This document shows positions 25,628 to 35,874 of a DNA stretch of 64,000 nucleotides, in pieces. Below the pieces are notes generated by a model, which ran no database searches, was not told where the DNA came from, and was given only the letters and a program-made list of their open reading frames with translations. The stretch is from Listeria monocytogenes (lineage in GTDB: Bacteria > Bacillota > Bacilli > Lactobacillales > Listeriaceae), in contig NZ_CP054041.1 in the NCBI RefSeq assembly GCF_013282665.1, positions 2,276,001 to 2,340,000 of the forward strand, given 5' to 3'. The position numbers and the translations under genes are program-made. Numbering within the stretch: position 1 is the first letter of the stretch; each line of letters starts with the position of its first letter.

Positions 25628-26377
25628 ATGGCAGAAGTACATTTCGTCGGAGCAGGACCAGGAGATAAAGAGTTAATTACATTAAAAGGATATCAATTAT
25701 TAAAAGAGGCGGATGTCGTTATTTATGCAGGGTCTCTCGTAAATCCGGAGTTGCTAGACTATTGTAAACCAGACTGCGAAATCCATAATAGTGCAAGTAT
25801 GAATTTAATCGAAATCATCGACTGCATGGAAGCGGGTGTGACTGCTGGGAAAGAAGTGGTTCGTTTGCAAACCGGAGACTTTTCTATTTATGGTTCGATT
25901 CGTGAACAAGTCGAGGAAATGAAAAAACGTTCAATTCCCTTCACTTGTACGCCGGGTGTGAGTTCATTCCTCGGTGCTGCGAGCAGTTTTGGGGTGGAGT
26001 ATACGGTTCCTGAAGTAAGTCAAAGTGTGATTATTACTCGAATGGCTGGTAGAACGCCAGTGCCATCGCGCGAATCACTCCGTTCCTACGCGGCTCACCA
26101 AACCTCGATGGTTATTTTCTTGTCTGTTCAAGGTATTAGAAAAGTCGTTTCAGAATTAATCAAAGGCGGTTATAAACCTGAAACCCCGGCAGCAGTCATT
26201 TACAAAGCGACTTGGGTGGAAGAAAAGAAAGTAACAGGCACGTTAGAAGATATCGCAGAAAAAGTGACAGAAGCTGGAATTACGAAAACGGCGCTTATTA
26301 TGGTCGGTGATTTCCTTGGAGAAGAGTTTTATTATTCTAAGCTATACGACAAGGATTTTAAGCATGAATACAGATAA
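25628..26377 (+). CDS. cbiF: Cobalt-precorrin-4 C11-methyltransferase CbiF
   Basis: A 249-residue methylase with [48 protein letters not shown] and [13 protein letters not shown], all as in CbiF/CobM. It methylates C11. ATG 25628 is preferred since GAGGAG ends 8 bases before it; GTG 25619 overlaps that site. cbiG overlaps its end by 14 bases. Confidence 0.94.
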   Translation: MAEVHFVGAGPGDKELITLKGYQLLKEADVVIYAGSLVNPELLDYCKPDCEIHNSASMNLIEIIDCMEAGVTAGKEVVRLQTGDFSIYGSIREQVEEMKKRSIPFTCTPGVSSFLGAASSFGVEYTVPEVSQSVIITRMAGRTPVPSRESLRSYAAHQTSMVIFLSVQGIRKVVSELIKGGYKPETPAAVIYKATWVEEKKVTGTLEDIAEKVTEAGITKTALIMVGDFLGEEFYYSKLYDKDFKHEYR

Positions 26378-27395
26378 ACTGGCGATTATTGCAGTCACGG
26401 AACGTGGTCGCGATTTAGCAATAACGTTAACAAAAACGGTAGTAGCTACGATTTTTGTACCAGAAAAGCATTGCAATGAGGAAACGAATTCTTTAGCGCC
26501 AGATTTTGGAACAGCGATGCGCGAAATTTTCACAAAATATCAAGCGTTGATTTGTATTATGGCGACTGGAATTGCGGTTCGGACACTTGCTCCAGTGATA
26601 GAAGATAAGTTGTTAGATCCAGCAGTACTTGTCATGGATGAACAGGGGAAATTTATTATCAGTTTGCTTTCAGGACATGTTGGTGGAGCAAATGAACTAA
26701 CCGAACAGATTGCTACCATAACAGGTGGTGTGGCAGTAATTACAACTGCAACAGACCGCGCGAATGTAGCTGCCATTGATAACATTGCCAAAGAACTAAA
26801 TGGTTATCTACCTGATTTTAAAGCAACAACGAAACGCATCAATGGTTTACTAGCAGCTGGAAAAGAAGTTGGTTTATACATCGATGAGTCACTAGAAGTA
26901 GATACGCGCGGTTTTACCACAGAAGAAGTTAGCCCGCAAATTTACATTTCAACTAAATATAAACTACCGGTGGTGACACATGAACGCATCCAGCTGGTAC
27001 CTAAGCAATTTATCCTTGGGGTCGGTTGTAGAAAAGGTATTTCAGTGGAAACGATAGATGCAGCATTTACACATTTTTGTGAACAAGAAAACATACATCC
27101 GCGGGCATTCCGTGAGATTCATAGCATTACTTTAAAAGCGGAAGAACCTGCAATTCTTCATTTAGCGGAGAAATGGGGTGTTCCATTTATAGTCCATCCA
27201 GCAGAAGAATTACAAACAGTTGCTGGAAAATATCCAACATCCGCTTTTGTTCAAAAAACTGTTCAAGTAGGGAATGTCGCCCTATCCTCAGCAGATATTG
27301 GTAGTCACGGAAACGTTGTTACAAGCCGATTTGCTGAAAATGGCGTGACTTTCGCAGCAGGGAAATTAACTATAAATAGTGAGGTGGCAAAATGA
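26364..27395 (+). CDS. cbiG: Cobalt-precorrin-5A hydrolase CbiG
   Basis: From ATG 26364 the protein has 343 residues. The N-terminal domain includes [17 protein letters not shown] and [13 protein letters not shown], and the C-terminal domain has [14 protein letters not shown] and ASADIG-type [10 protein letters not shown]. CbiG opens the delta-lactone and releases acetaldehyde, contracting the ring. An upstream in-frame ATG (26307) would run far into cbiF and lacks a ribosome site. Confidence 0.93.
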   Translation: MNTDKLAIIAVTERGRDLAITLTKTVVATIFVPEKHCNEETNSLAPDFGTAMREIFTKYQALICIMATGIAVRTLAPVIEDKLLDPAVLVMDEQGKFIISLLSGHVGGANELTEQIATITGGVAVITTATDRANVAAIDNIAKELNGYLPDFKATTKRINGLLAAGKEVGLYIDESLEVDTRGFTTEEVSPQIYISTKYKLPVVTHERIQLVPKQFILGVGCRKGISVETIDAAFTHFCEQENIHPRAFREIHSITLKAEEPAILHLAEKWGVPFIVHPAEELQTVAGKYPTSAFVQKTVQVGNVALSSADIGSHGNVVTSRFAENGVTFAAGKLTINSEVAK

Positions 27396-28117
27396 TTTAT
27401 GTAATCGGAATTGGCCCAGGAGATAAACGATTAATGACAGGTGAAGCACTGCAAGCAATAGAAGATGCGGAGGTGATTGTTGGTTACGTAACGTATATCA
27501 AACTAATCAAAGAGCTAATCAAAGATAAAGAAGTAGTAAAAACTGGCATGCGTCGCGAAATCGATCGTTGCCAAGAAGCCGTTGACATCGCACTAACAGG
27601 CAAAAAAGTAGCCGTTGTTTCAAGTGGGGATGCAGGAATTTACGGTATGGCTGGTCTAGTTTTAGAACTCGCAGAAAAAAGCAACCCAGATTTAGAAGTC
27701 AAAGTGATTCCAGGAATTACCGCAAGTATTGGAGCTGCTGCTGTTCTCGGTGCGCCAATCATGCACGATTTTTGTCATATTAGTTTAAGTGATTTAATGA
27801 CACCGTGGGAAGTAATCGAAAAACGCTTGCTTCATGCTGCGATGGCCGATTTTGTTGTCTGTTTTTACAATCCAAGAAGTAAAGGTCGAGCCAATCATTT
27901 GGCAAATGCTTTTCAAAAGATGATGGAGCATAAATCAGAGGACACCGTTGTTGGCATTGTTAAAGATGTTGGTCGAAAAGAAGAGCGGAAAATCATTACA
28001 ACGATACGAGATATTGATTATGAGCTAGTGGATATGACAACGATGGTGATTGTAGGAAACAAAGAAACCTATGTGAAAAATGGCAAAATGATCACACCAC
28101 GAGGTTACACACTATGA
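27392..28117 (+). CDS. cbiH: Cobalt-factor III / precorrin-3B C17-methyltransferase CbiH
   Basis: A 241-residue methylase: VIGIGPGDKRLMTGEA, VVSSGDAGIYGMAGLV, VIPGITASIGAAAVLGAP and FYNPRSKGRANHL are all CbiH/CobJ signatures. It methylates C17 and drives ring contraction with lactone formation. It overlaps cbiG and cbiJ by 4 bases each, showing tight translational coupling. Confidence 0.95.
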   Translation: MIYVIGIGPGDKRLMTGEALQAIEDAEVIVGYVTYIKLIKELIKDKEVVKTGMRREIDRCQEAVDIALTGKKVAVVSSGDAGIYGMAGLVLELAEKSNPDLEVKVIPGITASIGAAAVLGAPIMHDFCHISLSDLMTPWEVIEKRLLHAAMADFVVCFYNPRSKGRANHLANAFQKMMEHKSEDTVVGIVKDVGRKEERKIITTIRDIDYELVDMTTMVIVGNKETYVKNGKMITPRGYTL

Positions 28118-28866
28118 TTTTTGTGCTAGGAGGAACTTCGGATAGCTTGGCGATTAGCGACTGGCTAACGGAAAAAAAGCAACCCTTTATCCTCTCTGTC
28201 GCAACCGATTACGGAGAAACTTTGGCGAAACAACATGCCAAAAACGTATTTTGTGGCAGATTATCGAAAGAAGAAATGCTCCTAAAATGGCACACTGAAA
28301 AGGTTCACCTCGTTATAGATGCAACTCATCCGTTTGCGATCATCGTGTCTGAAACAGCGATGGAAGCATGCAAAGAAGCGGACATTCCTTATATTCGTTT
28401 TGAACGCACTAGTGAACAAACAGCTAATACTTATTTGGTAGCAGATATTGAGGAAGCTTGTGCAGTTGCAAGGAAACTTGGGAAACGAATCTTTCTTACA
28501 ACTGGTAGTAAAAATTTACCAGAATTCGTAGCTGGTTTAAAAAGGCGACATATCATCGCTCGTATTTTACCAGTGTCTGATGTAATTCGTTCAGCCGAAG
28601 AACTAGGCCTCGTTGCCGACCAAATTATTGGCATGAAAGGACCGTTCACCAAAGAAGCGAATCGAACACAACTAGAAATGACTGGGGCAGATGTATTAAT
28701 CACTAAAGAGAGTGGCAAACAAGGTGGTTTTCAAGAAAAACTTGCAGCTGCCGTAGAATTAAATATTCCAGTTATTGTGATTCGTCGCAAAAAATTAAAT
28801 TATCCAATCGAAATAAATCATTTAAACGAACTACCTGAAATTTTAACTCAATTGGAGGTCTACTAA
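28114..28866 (+). CDS. cbiJ: Cobalt-precorrin-6A reductase CbiJ
   Basis: The 250-residue protein begins with a nucleotide-binding pattern, MIFVLGGTSDSLAISDWL, and contains VIDATHPFA, LTTGSKNLPEF and IIGMKGPFTKEANRTQLE, all typical of CbiJ/CobK. It reduces cobalt-precorrin-6A with NADH or NADPH. The stop overlaps the next start by one base. Confidence 0.94.
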   Translation: MIFVLGGTSDSLAISDWLTEKKQPFILSVATDYGETLAKQHAKNVFCGRLSKEEMLLKWHTEKVHLVIDATHPFAIIVSETAMEACKEADIPYIRFERTSEQTANTYLVADIEEACAVARKLGKRIFLTTGSKNLPEFVAGLKRRHIIARILPVSDVIRSAEELGLVADQIIGMKGPFTKEANRTQLEMTGADVLITKESGKQGGFQEKLAAAVELNIPVIVIRRKKLNYPIEINHLNELPEILTQLEVY

Positions 28867-30347
28867 TGGGAAAAGTCATGTTAATTGGTGCAGGTCCTGG
28901 AGATGCACAACTGCTAACCGTGAAAGGTTTAGCGGCACTACAAAAGGCAGATGTTATTGTATACGATCGTCTCGTTGAACCAGCGATGCTCCAAGAACGA
29001 AAAGCTAGTTGTAAACTAATTTATGTTGGAAAAGAACCACTTCATCACCCAATTCCCCAAGAGGAAATCGAACAAATTCTTGTTAGAGAGGCTGCGACAA
29101 ATGAGCTGGTTGTTCGTCTAAAAGCAGGAGACCCTTATGTGTTTGGTCGCGGCGGGGAAGAAGGAGAGACACTCTATAAAGTGGGTATTCCATTTGAAGT
29201 TATTCCTGGAATCACATCCGCGATTGGTGGGCTTGCCTACGCTGGAATTCCAGTCACACATCGTGATTTTGCTTCGAGTTTTCATGTGATTACCGGACAT
29301 TTGAAAAAAGGACGTGATCCACTCGATTGGGAGGCACTTGCTAGACTGGAAGGTACGCTCGTTTTCCTGATGGGAATGACTAATTTGCCTAATATTTGTG
29401 CGAACTTACTAGAAAATGGTCGGAAATCCGAAACAGGTGTTGCGATTGTGCAATGGGCATCTCGCGGCAAACAATTAACAGTTACCGGGAACTTACAAAA
29501 CATCGAACAAAAAGTGGCAGAGTCTGGTATTTCTTCGCCGGCACTCATCGTGGTTGGAGATGTGGTGAGCTTACGACCGCAACTTAATTTCTTTGAAGAG
29601 ATGCCTCTTTTCCATACAAAAGTATTACTTCCAAGAGCACGAGCCGGAAAAAGTATGCTCGCGGAACAAATTCGCGATTTGGGCGGAGAAGTAACAATGT
29701 ATCCAAATATTCAAGTAGTAGATGTTGCGCCAACGAAAACAAAGGAAGCGCTAATCGAAATAAACGAACTTCTTTTCACATCCAAAGAAGCGGTAGAACG
29801 GTTTTTCGACTATTTAACCAAGCTTGATTTAGATATTCGTTCTCTAAAAAATACCCATCTTACCGCTATTGGCAAGCAAACGAAAGAAGCTTTTAGTGAA
29901 AAAGGAATTATTCCAGATAGTTTCATTAAAAGACGGAGCACGGAATTAATTTTGGAGCATTTACCACGGTTACAGAAAAATGAGAGCAACTTAATTATCG
30001 GAAGCATAGTTGATACGGCGGAAGTTAACGCAATTTTAGCGGAAGTGGAAGCGATAGACATGATGCCATTATATGATATGCGACCTGTGACAGAACGCCC
30101 ATTTGACCTCGAAAGCTTTGAACAAGTTTGTTTCTCCAGTTCGCGTTCCGTTCAAAATTTACTCGACGTACTAACAACCGAAGAAAAAGCCATTTTACAA
30201 ACGAAAACAATTCTTTCCATTGGAAGGTTCACGAGCGCAACGTTAGCATCATTCGGTATCAACAATTTTATCGAAGCCGAAAGCGCCACGCCAGAGAGCT
30301 TAATCGAACTAATCCAAAAAACAAAATTAGAAGGAGTACCACAATGA
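28866..30347 (+). CDS. cobA-hemD: Uroporphyrinogen-III methyltransferase / uroporphyrinogen-III synthase fusion
   Basis: A 493-residue two-domain protein. Residues 1-240 are CobA: VMLIGAGPGDAQLLTVKG, VIVYDRLV, RLKAGDPYVFGRGGEEG and PGITSAIGG. Residues about 250-493 are HemD-like: TKVLLPRARAGKSMLAEQI, ELLFTSKEAVERFFDYL and CFSSSRSVQNLL. It makes uroporphyrinogen III and then methylates it to precorrin-2, the branch point toward corrin. The next gene, cbiK, overlaps by 4 bases. Confidence 0.94.
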   Translation: MGKVMLIGAGPGDAQLLTVKGLAALQKADVIVYDRLVEPAMLQERKASCKLIYVGKEPLHHPIPQEEIEQILVREAATNELVVRLKAGDPYVFGRGGEEGETLYKVGIPFEVIPGITSAIGGLAYAGIPVTHRDFASSFHVITGHLKKGRDPLDWEALARLEGTLVFLMGMTNLPNICANLLENGRKSETGVAIVQWASRGKQLTVTGNLQNIEQKVAESGISSPALIVVGDVVSLRPQLNFFEEMPLFHTKVLLPRARAGKSMLAEQIRDLGGEVTMYPNIQVVDVAPTKTKEALIEINELLFTSKEAVERFFDYLTKLDLDIRSLKNTHLTAIGKQTKEAFSEKGIIPDSFIKRRSTELILEHLPRLQKNESNLIIGSIVDTAEVNAILAEVEAIDMMPLYDMRPVTERPFDLESFEQVCFSSSRSVQNLLDVLTTEEKAILQTKTILSIGRFTSATLASFGINNFIEAESATPESLIELIQKTKLEGVPQ

Positions 30348-31129
30348 AAAAAGCGATTTTAGTCGTTAGTTTTGGCACAAGTTATCCAGAAACAAGAGCA
30401 AAAACAATTGAAGCCTGTGAAAAAAAAGTGGCCCAAGAATTTCCAGATTATAACGTGTTTCGTGCATTCACATCCAATAAAATCATCAAAAAACTAAAAA
30501 CGCGTGACAATATGCATATTAACACACCAAGCCAAGCATTAAACCAACTAAAAGAATTAGGCTACAAAGAAGTCATTATTCAGTCGCTACATATTATTAG
30601 CGGTGGTGAATTTGAAAAAATCACTGCACAGGTGGAAAAATTCAAGCCGGATTTCGATTCCATTATTGTCAGCCAACCGTTACTTGATTCGATGGAAGAT
30701 TACGAAAAAGCAATCGAAGCCATTCGCCACCAAATGCCACCTTTAAAAGAACAAGAAGCGCTAATTCTCATGGGACATGGTTCGAAACATCATGCTTTCA
30801 GTGCTTATGCGTGCCTTGATCATATGTTATTAAACGAACCAATTTATCTTTGTGCAGTAGAAAGTTATCCTGGTCTTGACCAAGTAATTGAACGATTACA
30901 ACAAGCAAATATAAAAAAAGCGCACCTAATGCCGTTTATGCTTGTAGCAGGTGATCACGCTACGAATGATATGGCTTCTGATGACGAGGATTCTTGGAAA
31001 AGCACACTGGAACAAGCCGGCATTCAAACCGAATGTCATTTGCAAGGTTTAGGCGAAAATCCACTTATTCAAGCCCAATTTATCGATCATATCCACACGG
31101 CAATAGAAAGGGTGAAAGCACGTGGCTAA
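30344..31129 (+). CDS. cbiK: Sirohydrochlorin cobaltochelatase CbiK
   Basis: From ATG 30344 (AAGGAG 9 bases upstream) the protein has 261 residues. The start KKAILVVSFGTSYPETRAKTI and LILMGHGSKHHAFSAYA carry the metal-handling histidines, with MPFMLVAGDHATNDM near residue 207. CbiK inserts cobalt early, the mark of the anaerobic pathway. A longer frame reaching back to 30128 overlaps cobA-hemD and has no ribosome site. Confidence 0.95.
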   Translation: MKKAILVVSFGTSYPETRAKTIEACEKKVAQEFPDYNVFRAFTSNKIIKKLKTRDNMHINTPSQALNQLKELGYKEVIIQSLHIISGGEFEKITAQVEKFKPDFDSIIVSQPLLDSMEDYEKAIEAIRHQMPPLKEQEALILMGHGSKHHAFSAYACLDHMLLNEPIYLCAVESYPGLDQVIERLQQANIKKAHLMPFMLVAGDHATNDMASDDEDSWKSTLEQAGIQTECHLQGLGENPLIQAQFIDHIHTAIERVKARG

Positions 31130-31832
31130 ATTTTACGGCATCGGTACAGGTCCTGGAGATAGCAAGTTAGTCACGATGGAAGCAGCAGAAAGACTCGGAA
31201 ATTTAGCAATTCTCTACACGCCACAACCCAAAAAAGGCGGCGAAAGTTTAGCTAAGAAAATTGTCAGCCCTTATTTAAAAGATACATTAATCATTAAAGA
31301 ACGCCATTTCCCAATGAGTTACAACAAAGAAGAAAAAATGCTTGCATGGAAAGAAATCGCCGAAGAAATCAAAGCAGATGTTCAAAATGGACATGATGTT
31401 GGTTTCATCACACTCGGCGACCCAATGGTTTACAGTACTTATAGCTATTTACTCGAATTATTAAAAGGAGAGATTGAAACAGTGACACTCGCAGGTATTT
31501 CGTCCTTTTCCAATATCGCCTCCAAGATTGAATTACCACTTGTAATGGACGAGGAAAGTTTCGCTGTCATCCCTGTAACAGCAGGTGCTGAAAAAATCGA
31601 ACAAGCACTCACTCTATTTGATACCGTTGTCTTAATGAAAGCAGCAAGTAATTTACCGCTTCTTACGACATTACTAAAAAAGCTCAATTTACTTGATGCA
31701 GCAGTAGTAGTAAGCGATGTTTCTATGGCGACTGAAAAAATCACTTACGGCATGAGTGAGATAAATCCAGAAGAAAAAATGTCATACTTTACCACGATGA
31801 TCGTGAAAAAAAGAAGGGAGCAATATAAATGA
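31122..31832 (+). CDS. cbiL: Cobalt-factor II C20-methyltransferase CbiL
   Basis: A 236-residue methylase with FYGIGTGPGDSKLVTMEA, GFITLGDPMVYSTYSYL and LAGISSFSNIASKI, as in CbiL/CobI. It methylates C20 of cobalt-factor II. The GTG start overlaps cbiK by 8 bases. The downstream cobalt transporter genes follow with a 4-base overlap. Confidence 0.94.
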   Translation: MAKFYGIGTGPGDSKLVTMEAAERLGNLAILYTPQPKKGGESLAKKIVSPYLKDTLIIKERHFPMSYNKEEKMLAWKEIAEEIKADVQNGHDVGFITLGDPMVYSTYSYLLELLKGEIETVTLAGISSFSNIASKIELPLVMDEESFAVIPVTAGAEKIEQALTLFDTVVLMKAASNLPLLTTLLKKLNLLDAAVVVSDVSMATEKITYGMSEINPEEKMSYFTTMIVKKRREQYK

Positions 31833-32563
31833 AAAAATTATGGAAGTTTCTACCATTTGTTTTAATCGGTGTTATTTATTTTACTTTAACGAACCCAGAA
31901 TCCGCACACGCGATGCATATTATGGAGGGCTTTTTACCAGTTAAATGGGCTGTCTTTTGGTTCATTGTATTTATCCCATTCCTTGTACTTGGTTTGATTC
32001 GTATTCGTAAATTAATTGCTCTAGACAAAAATAACAAATTACTATTGGCACTATGCGCAGCTTTTATCTTCGTTCTTTCAGCGCTTAAAATTCCGTCCGT
32101 TACAGGATCTTGTTCTCATCCGACTGGTGTTGGACTTGCAACAGTTATGTTCGGACCGCTCGTTGTTAGTGTACTTGGCGTGATTGTCTTGCTTTTCCAA
32201 GCGCTACTACTTGCACACGGCGGTATTACAACACTTGGCGCGAACGCAATGTCGATGGCTGTTATTGGTCCAATGGTTGGTTTTGTTGTATACAAACTTG
32301 CTCGTAAATTAAACTGTAATAAAAGTGTATCGATTTTCTTATGTGCGATGACAGCTGACTTAGCAACCTACTTAACCACCAGCGTCCAGCTCGGAGTCGT
32401 TTTCCCAGATCCTGCATCCGGCATGATGGCATCCATTCTGAAATTCATGGCGATTTTCTGTGTGACACAAGTTCCAATTGCGATTGCAGAAGGATTGCTA
32501 ACGGTAGTCATGTACAATCTTATTAGCAAAAATTTACCAGAAAAGGTGGCACAATTACGATGA
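31829..32563 (+). CDS. cbiM: Cobalt ECF transporter S component CbiM
   Basis: The 244-residue membrane protein has a signal peptide (1-28, ending SAHA). The mature N terminus would be MHIMEGFLP, whose histidine (H30) is a metal ligand in the family. Further hydrophobic segments include SGSCSHPTGVGL-type TGSCSHPTGVGLATVMFGP. It captures Co2+ and works with CbiN, CbiQ and CbiO encoded next. Confidence 0.96.
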   Translation: MKKLWKFLPFVLIGVIYFTLTNPESAHAMHIMEGFLPVKWAVFWFIVFIPFLVLGLIRIRKLIALDKNNKLLLALCAAFIFVLSALKIPSVTGSCSHPTGVGLATVMFGPLVVSVLGVIVLLFQALLLAHGGITTLGANAMSMAVIGPMVGFVVYKLARKLNCNKSVSIFLCAMTADLATYLTTSVQLGVVFPDPASGMMASILKFMAIFCVTQVPIAIAEGLLTVVMYNLISKNLPEKVAQLR

Positions 32564-32856
32564 AAAAAATAAATATCAATGTCATTTTAATTCTATTAGT
32601 TGTATTGTTAATGGTTAGTCCATTCTTCTTCAATAAAACGGGGGAATACGGCGGTTCAGACGGTGAAGCAGAAGCAGAAATCACCAAAATCGATCCAAGC
32701 TATGAACCATGGTTTGAACCTCTTTATGAACCAAAAAGTGGCGAAATTGAAAGCTTGTTATTTACGCTTCAAGGCTGTATTGGAACAGGAATTATCGCGT
32801 ATGTCATTGGTGTAAGTCGTGGCAAGCGGAAAGCTGAGAACGATGTTAACCATTGA
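32560..32856 (+). CDS. cbiN: Cobalt transport accessory protein CbiN
   Basis: A 98-residue protein with two membrane segments (about 5-22 and 72-88) separated by an acidic extracytoplasmic loop containing GGSDGEAEAEITKIDPSYEP, typical of CbiN. It helps load metal into CbiM. It overlaps cbiM by 4 bases and cbiQ by 14. Confidence 0.94.
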   Translation: MKKININVILILLVVLLMVSPFFFNKTGEYGGSDGEAEAEITKIDPSYEPWFEPLYEPKSGEIESLLFTLQGCIGTGIIAYVIGVSRGKRKAENDVNH

Positions 32857-33520
32857 TAAATATGCTTATCAAAACCGGTGGATAGCTTTTTCTCCGTCAT
32901 TAAAAGCATTATTTTATGTCGCAATTCTAATACTCGCGTTAACTGGTCCCGTGCTAGTCCAAGCTATACTGTTCTTCTGCATGGTACCACTGACGCTCTA
33001 TGTCGTTAAAATTCACTTTAAACAATATTTGAAATGGCTCCTTTTACCATTTTCATTTTTACTTTTTAGTTTACTTTCAATTCTCATTTCGATTTCTAAA
33101 GATCCAAGCAGTTTTCTCGCTTCGATTTCTATTGGGAGTTTGTATCTTGGTGTATCGGACGTGACTATTACAACGGCAACACAAGTCTTTTTCCGGAGTA
33201 TCGCTTGCTTAGCAGCAACCTACTTTTTCGTCTTGACCGTTCCCGTGGTACAATTAACAAAAGTGATGAAGCGAATTTTTATTCCAAAAGTACTGATTGA
33301 ACTGACCATTTTAATTTACCGTTTTATCTTTATTTTCTTAGAGGAAGCGGCGGCAATTCGAAAAGCGCAGAGCCTTCGTTTTGGTTATCACGGCATAAAA
33401 AATAGTTATCGTTCATTTGGAATGCTCGTAAATACTTTATTTAATCGTGTTATGAAAAGATATAATGAAATGGTTATAACACTTGATGTGAAGCTATATC
33501 AAGGAGAATTTCATATCTAG
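32843..33520 (+). CDS. cbiQ: Cobalt ECF transporter T component CbiQ
   Basis: From ATG 32843 the protein has 225 residues with several membrane segments. The EcfT coupling helix region is visible as SLRFGYHG near residue 173. It connects the S component to the ATPase CbiO. An earlier GTG at 32819 is in frame but has no ribosome site; GGAAAG precedes 32843 by about 10 bases. Confidence 0.92.
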   Translation: MLTIDKYAYQNRWIAFSPSLKALFYVAILILALTGPVLVQAILFFCMVPLTLYVVKIHFKQYLKWLLLPFSFLLFSLLSILISISKDPSSFLASISIGSLYLGVSDVTITTATQVFFRSIACLAATYFFVLTVPVVQLTKVMKRIFIPKVLIELTILIYRFIFIFLEEAAAIRKAQSLRFGYHGIKNSYRSFGMLVNTLFNRVMKRYNEMVITLDVKLYQGEFHI

Positions 33521-33532
33521 GAGGAAGCCAAT

Positions 33533-34339
33533 TTGCTTAAAACAGAACATATTTCATTCCAATACGAAGATGGCAAACAAGCCTTAACGGATGTTTCAAT
33601 CGATTTAGAAAAAGGCAATATTATCGGACTTATTGGTGCGAATGGCTCTGGTAAATCGACGCTTTTTATGCAGTTACTTGGAATTAACAAACCGAGCGAT
33701 GGCACCGTTTATTTTGAAGGAAAACCACTTACGTATACGAAAAAAGCATTATTTGCTTTGCGAAAAAAAGTGAGTATCGTTTTCCAAGATCCTGACCAGC
33801 AAATTTTTTATTCGAATGTTCGTGATGATGTTGCTTTTGCACTTAGAAACTTAGGTGTGAGTGAAAGTGAAGTGGAGGCGCGAGTGACGAAAGTGTTAGA
33901 CATTGTTGGGGCAAAGGATTTTCAGCATAAACCAGTCCAGTATTTAAGCTACGGTCAAAAAAAACGTGTCGCAATTGCCGGTGCCCTTGTTCTTGATACA
34001 GACTGGTTACTTTTAGATGAACCAACTGCTGGTCTTGATCCGATTGGCAAAAAAATCATGATGGAAATCATCGAACGCCTTGCAAGCCAAGGAAAGAAAA
34101 TACTTATTTCCAGTCATGATATCGATTTAATTTATGAAATTTGTGATTATGTCTATATGTTGAAGGACGGAAGCGTTTTGACAGACGGGGAAACGAGCAG
34201 CGTTTTCTTAGAGAAAAGTAATATAGAACTAGCGGGATTAGTACAACCTTGGCTTATCAAATTACATCAACAAGCTGGCTATCCACTGTTCAAAAAAGAA
34301 GCCGATTTTTTCGTGCATACGGGGAGGGTGACTAATTAA
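33533..34339 (+). CDS. cbiO: Cobalt ECF transporter ATPase CbiO
   Basis: The 268-residue ABC ATPase has Walker [10 protein letters not shown] (about 36-44), Q-loop FQDPDQQIF, signature [15 protein letters not shown], Walker [13 protein letters not shown] and the H-loop SSHD. It drives cobalt uptake. The TTG start lies 8 bases after AGGAGG. It overlaps cobQ by one base. Confidence 0.95.
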   Translation: MLKTEHISFQYEDGKQALTDVSIDLEKGNIIGLIGANGSGKSTLFMQLLGINKPSDGTVYFEGKPLTYTKKALFALRKKVSIVFQDPDQQIFYSNVRDDVAFALRNLGVSESEVEARVTKVLDIVGAKDFQHKPVQYLSYGQKKRVAIAGALVLDTDWLLLDEPTAGLDPIGKKIMMEIIERLASQGKKILISSHDIDLIYEICDYVYMLKDGSVLTDGETSSVFLEKSNIELAGLVQPWLIKLHQQAGYPLFKKEADFFVHTGRVTN

Positions 34340-35874
34340 TGGTAAAGCAAATAATGATTCAAGGTACCGCTTCTGATGCTGGGAAAAGTGTACTGGTTGC
34401 AGGACTTTGCCGCCTGTTCAAAAATAAAGGCGAGCGAGTCGTTCCGTTCAAATCACAAAATATGTCTCTCAATTCTTTTATAACAGCAACCGGAGATGAA
34501 ATGGGACGCGCGCAAGTTTTTCAAGCAGAAGCAGCTGGTGTTTTTCCGGATGTCCGGATGAATCCCGTGTTACTTAAACCGACCAATGACAGACAGTCGC
34601 AAGTGATTTTTATGGGCGCAATTTTAGATAATATGGATGCCGTAACGTACCACGATTTTAAACAAACCCTTATCCCGAAAATCCAGGCAGTTTACCAGAG
34701 TTTAGCCGATGAAAATGATATTATTGTATTAGAAGGTGCCGGCAGTCCAGCAGAAATCAACTTAAATGATCGCGATATCGTGAATATGGGTATGGCAAAA
34801 ATGGTCGATGCCCCAGTTGTCTTAGTTGCTGATATTGACAAAGGTGGCGTTTTTGCTTCCATTTATGGCACGATTATGCTGTTAAAAGAAGAAGAGCGTG
34901 CTCGGATTAAAGGCGTTATTATTAATAAATTCCGCGGTGATGTAGCTCTTTTACAACCCGGAATTGATATGATTGAGGAACTCACAAACGTCCCGGTTAT
35001 CGGTGTGATTCCCTATGACAATTTGCAACTGGAAGAAGAGGACAGTGTTTCTCTAAGTGGGAAAAACTACGTGCCAGATAGTAATGCACTGCTTGATATC
35101 GCGATTATTTGTTTACCACGTATTTCGAACTTTACAGACTTTCATAGTTTGGAAATCCAACCGGAAATAAGTTTGCGCTACATACGAAATCTAGCTGATT
35201 TTGGAAAACCTGATTTAGTCATCATTCCAGGCAGTAAAAATACGCTAGCAGACATGGCATTTCTCGAAGAATCAGGGCTGAAAAAAGCTATTCAAAATTT
35301 TGCAGAAAATGCCGGAAAAGTCATCGGGGTTTGCGGTGGTTATCAAATGCTCGGTCAAAAAATGCTCGATCCGAATCAAGTGGAAAGTAAACAACTAGAA
35401 ATAGCCGGACTTGGTTTGCTAGATACCGAGACCATTTTTCTCAATCAAAAACGCACTACTCAAATTACAGGCGTGACGCATTCTGGTGAAGCCGTTGAAG
35501 GGTACGAAATCCATATGGGTGAGACGAAGCGCGGCGAGAGCACTAGTCCATTTTGTGAAATTAAAGCGGTGAACGGAAACGAAGAAACCCACCAAGATGG
35601 CGCTATTTCTGCTAACAAAAATATCATCGGCACATATATTCATGGTATTTTCGACAACGATGTTTTCTTAAGAAATCTATTTGACGAACTATTAATGTGC
35701 AAAAACAAAACCATTTATCCGCACGAAATCATCAAGCTGAGAGAACATAAAGAACAAGAATACGATAAACTAGCTGCCCTTTTAGAAGCAAATATTCAAA
35801 TGGACCAACTAGAAAAAATCATGAAAGGAGAAAAAATATGCGTATCTACACAAAAACCGGCGATAAAGGAATGA
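34339..35874 (+). CDS. cobQ: Cobyric acid synthase CobQ/CbiP
   Basis: The 511-residue protein has a BioD-like ATPase domain (IQGTASDAGKSVLVAGLCRLF at the start, SQNMSLNSF, EGAGSPAEINL) and a C-terminal glutaminase domain with cysteine in GVCGGYQMLG (about 334) and GYEIHMGET. It amidates side chains b, d, e and g of adenosylcobyrinate diamide. Its end overlaps the next gene by 37 bases, unusually long for this operon. Confidence 0.96.
   Translation: MVKQIMIQGTASDAGKSVLVAGLCRLFKNKGERVVPFKSQNMSLNSFITATGDEMGRAQVFQAEAAGVFPDVRMNPVLLKPTNDRQSQVIFMGAILDNMDAVTYHDFKQTLIPKIQAVYQSLADENDIIVLEGAGSPAEINLNDRDIVNMGMAKMVDAPVVLVADIDKGGVFASIYGTIMLLKEEERARIKGVIINKFRGDVALLQPGIDMIEELTNVPVIGVIPYDNLQLEEEDSVSLSGKNYVPDSNALLDIAIICLPRISNFTDFHSLEIQPEISLRYIRNLADFGKPDLVIIPGSKNTLADMAFLEESGLKKAIQNFAENAGKVIGVCGGYQMLGQKMLDPNQVESKQLEIAGLGLLDTETIFLNQKRTTQITGVTHSGEAVEGYEIHMGETKRGESTSPFCEIKAVNGNEETHQDGAISANKNIIGTYIHGIFDNDVFLRNLFDELLMCKNKTIYPHEIIKLREHKEQEYDKLAALLEANIQMDQLEKIMKGEKICVSTQKPAIKE

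Noticed and set aside
30128..30343. 72-codon extension of CbiK into cobA-hemD
   Set aside because: The extension is the HemD coding sequence read in another frame; the CbiK motif starts at ATG 30344 after AAGGAG.
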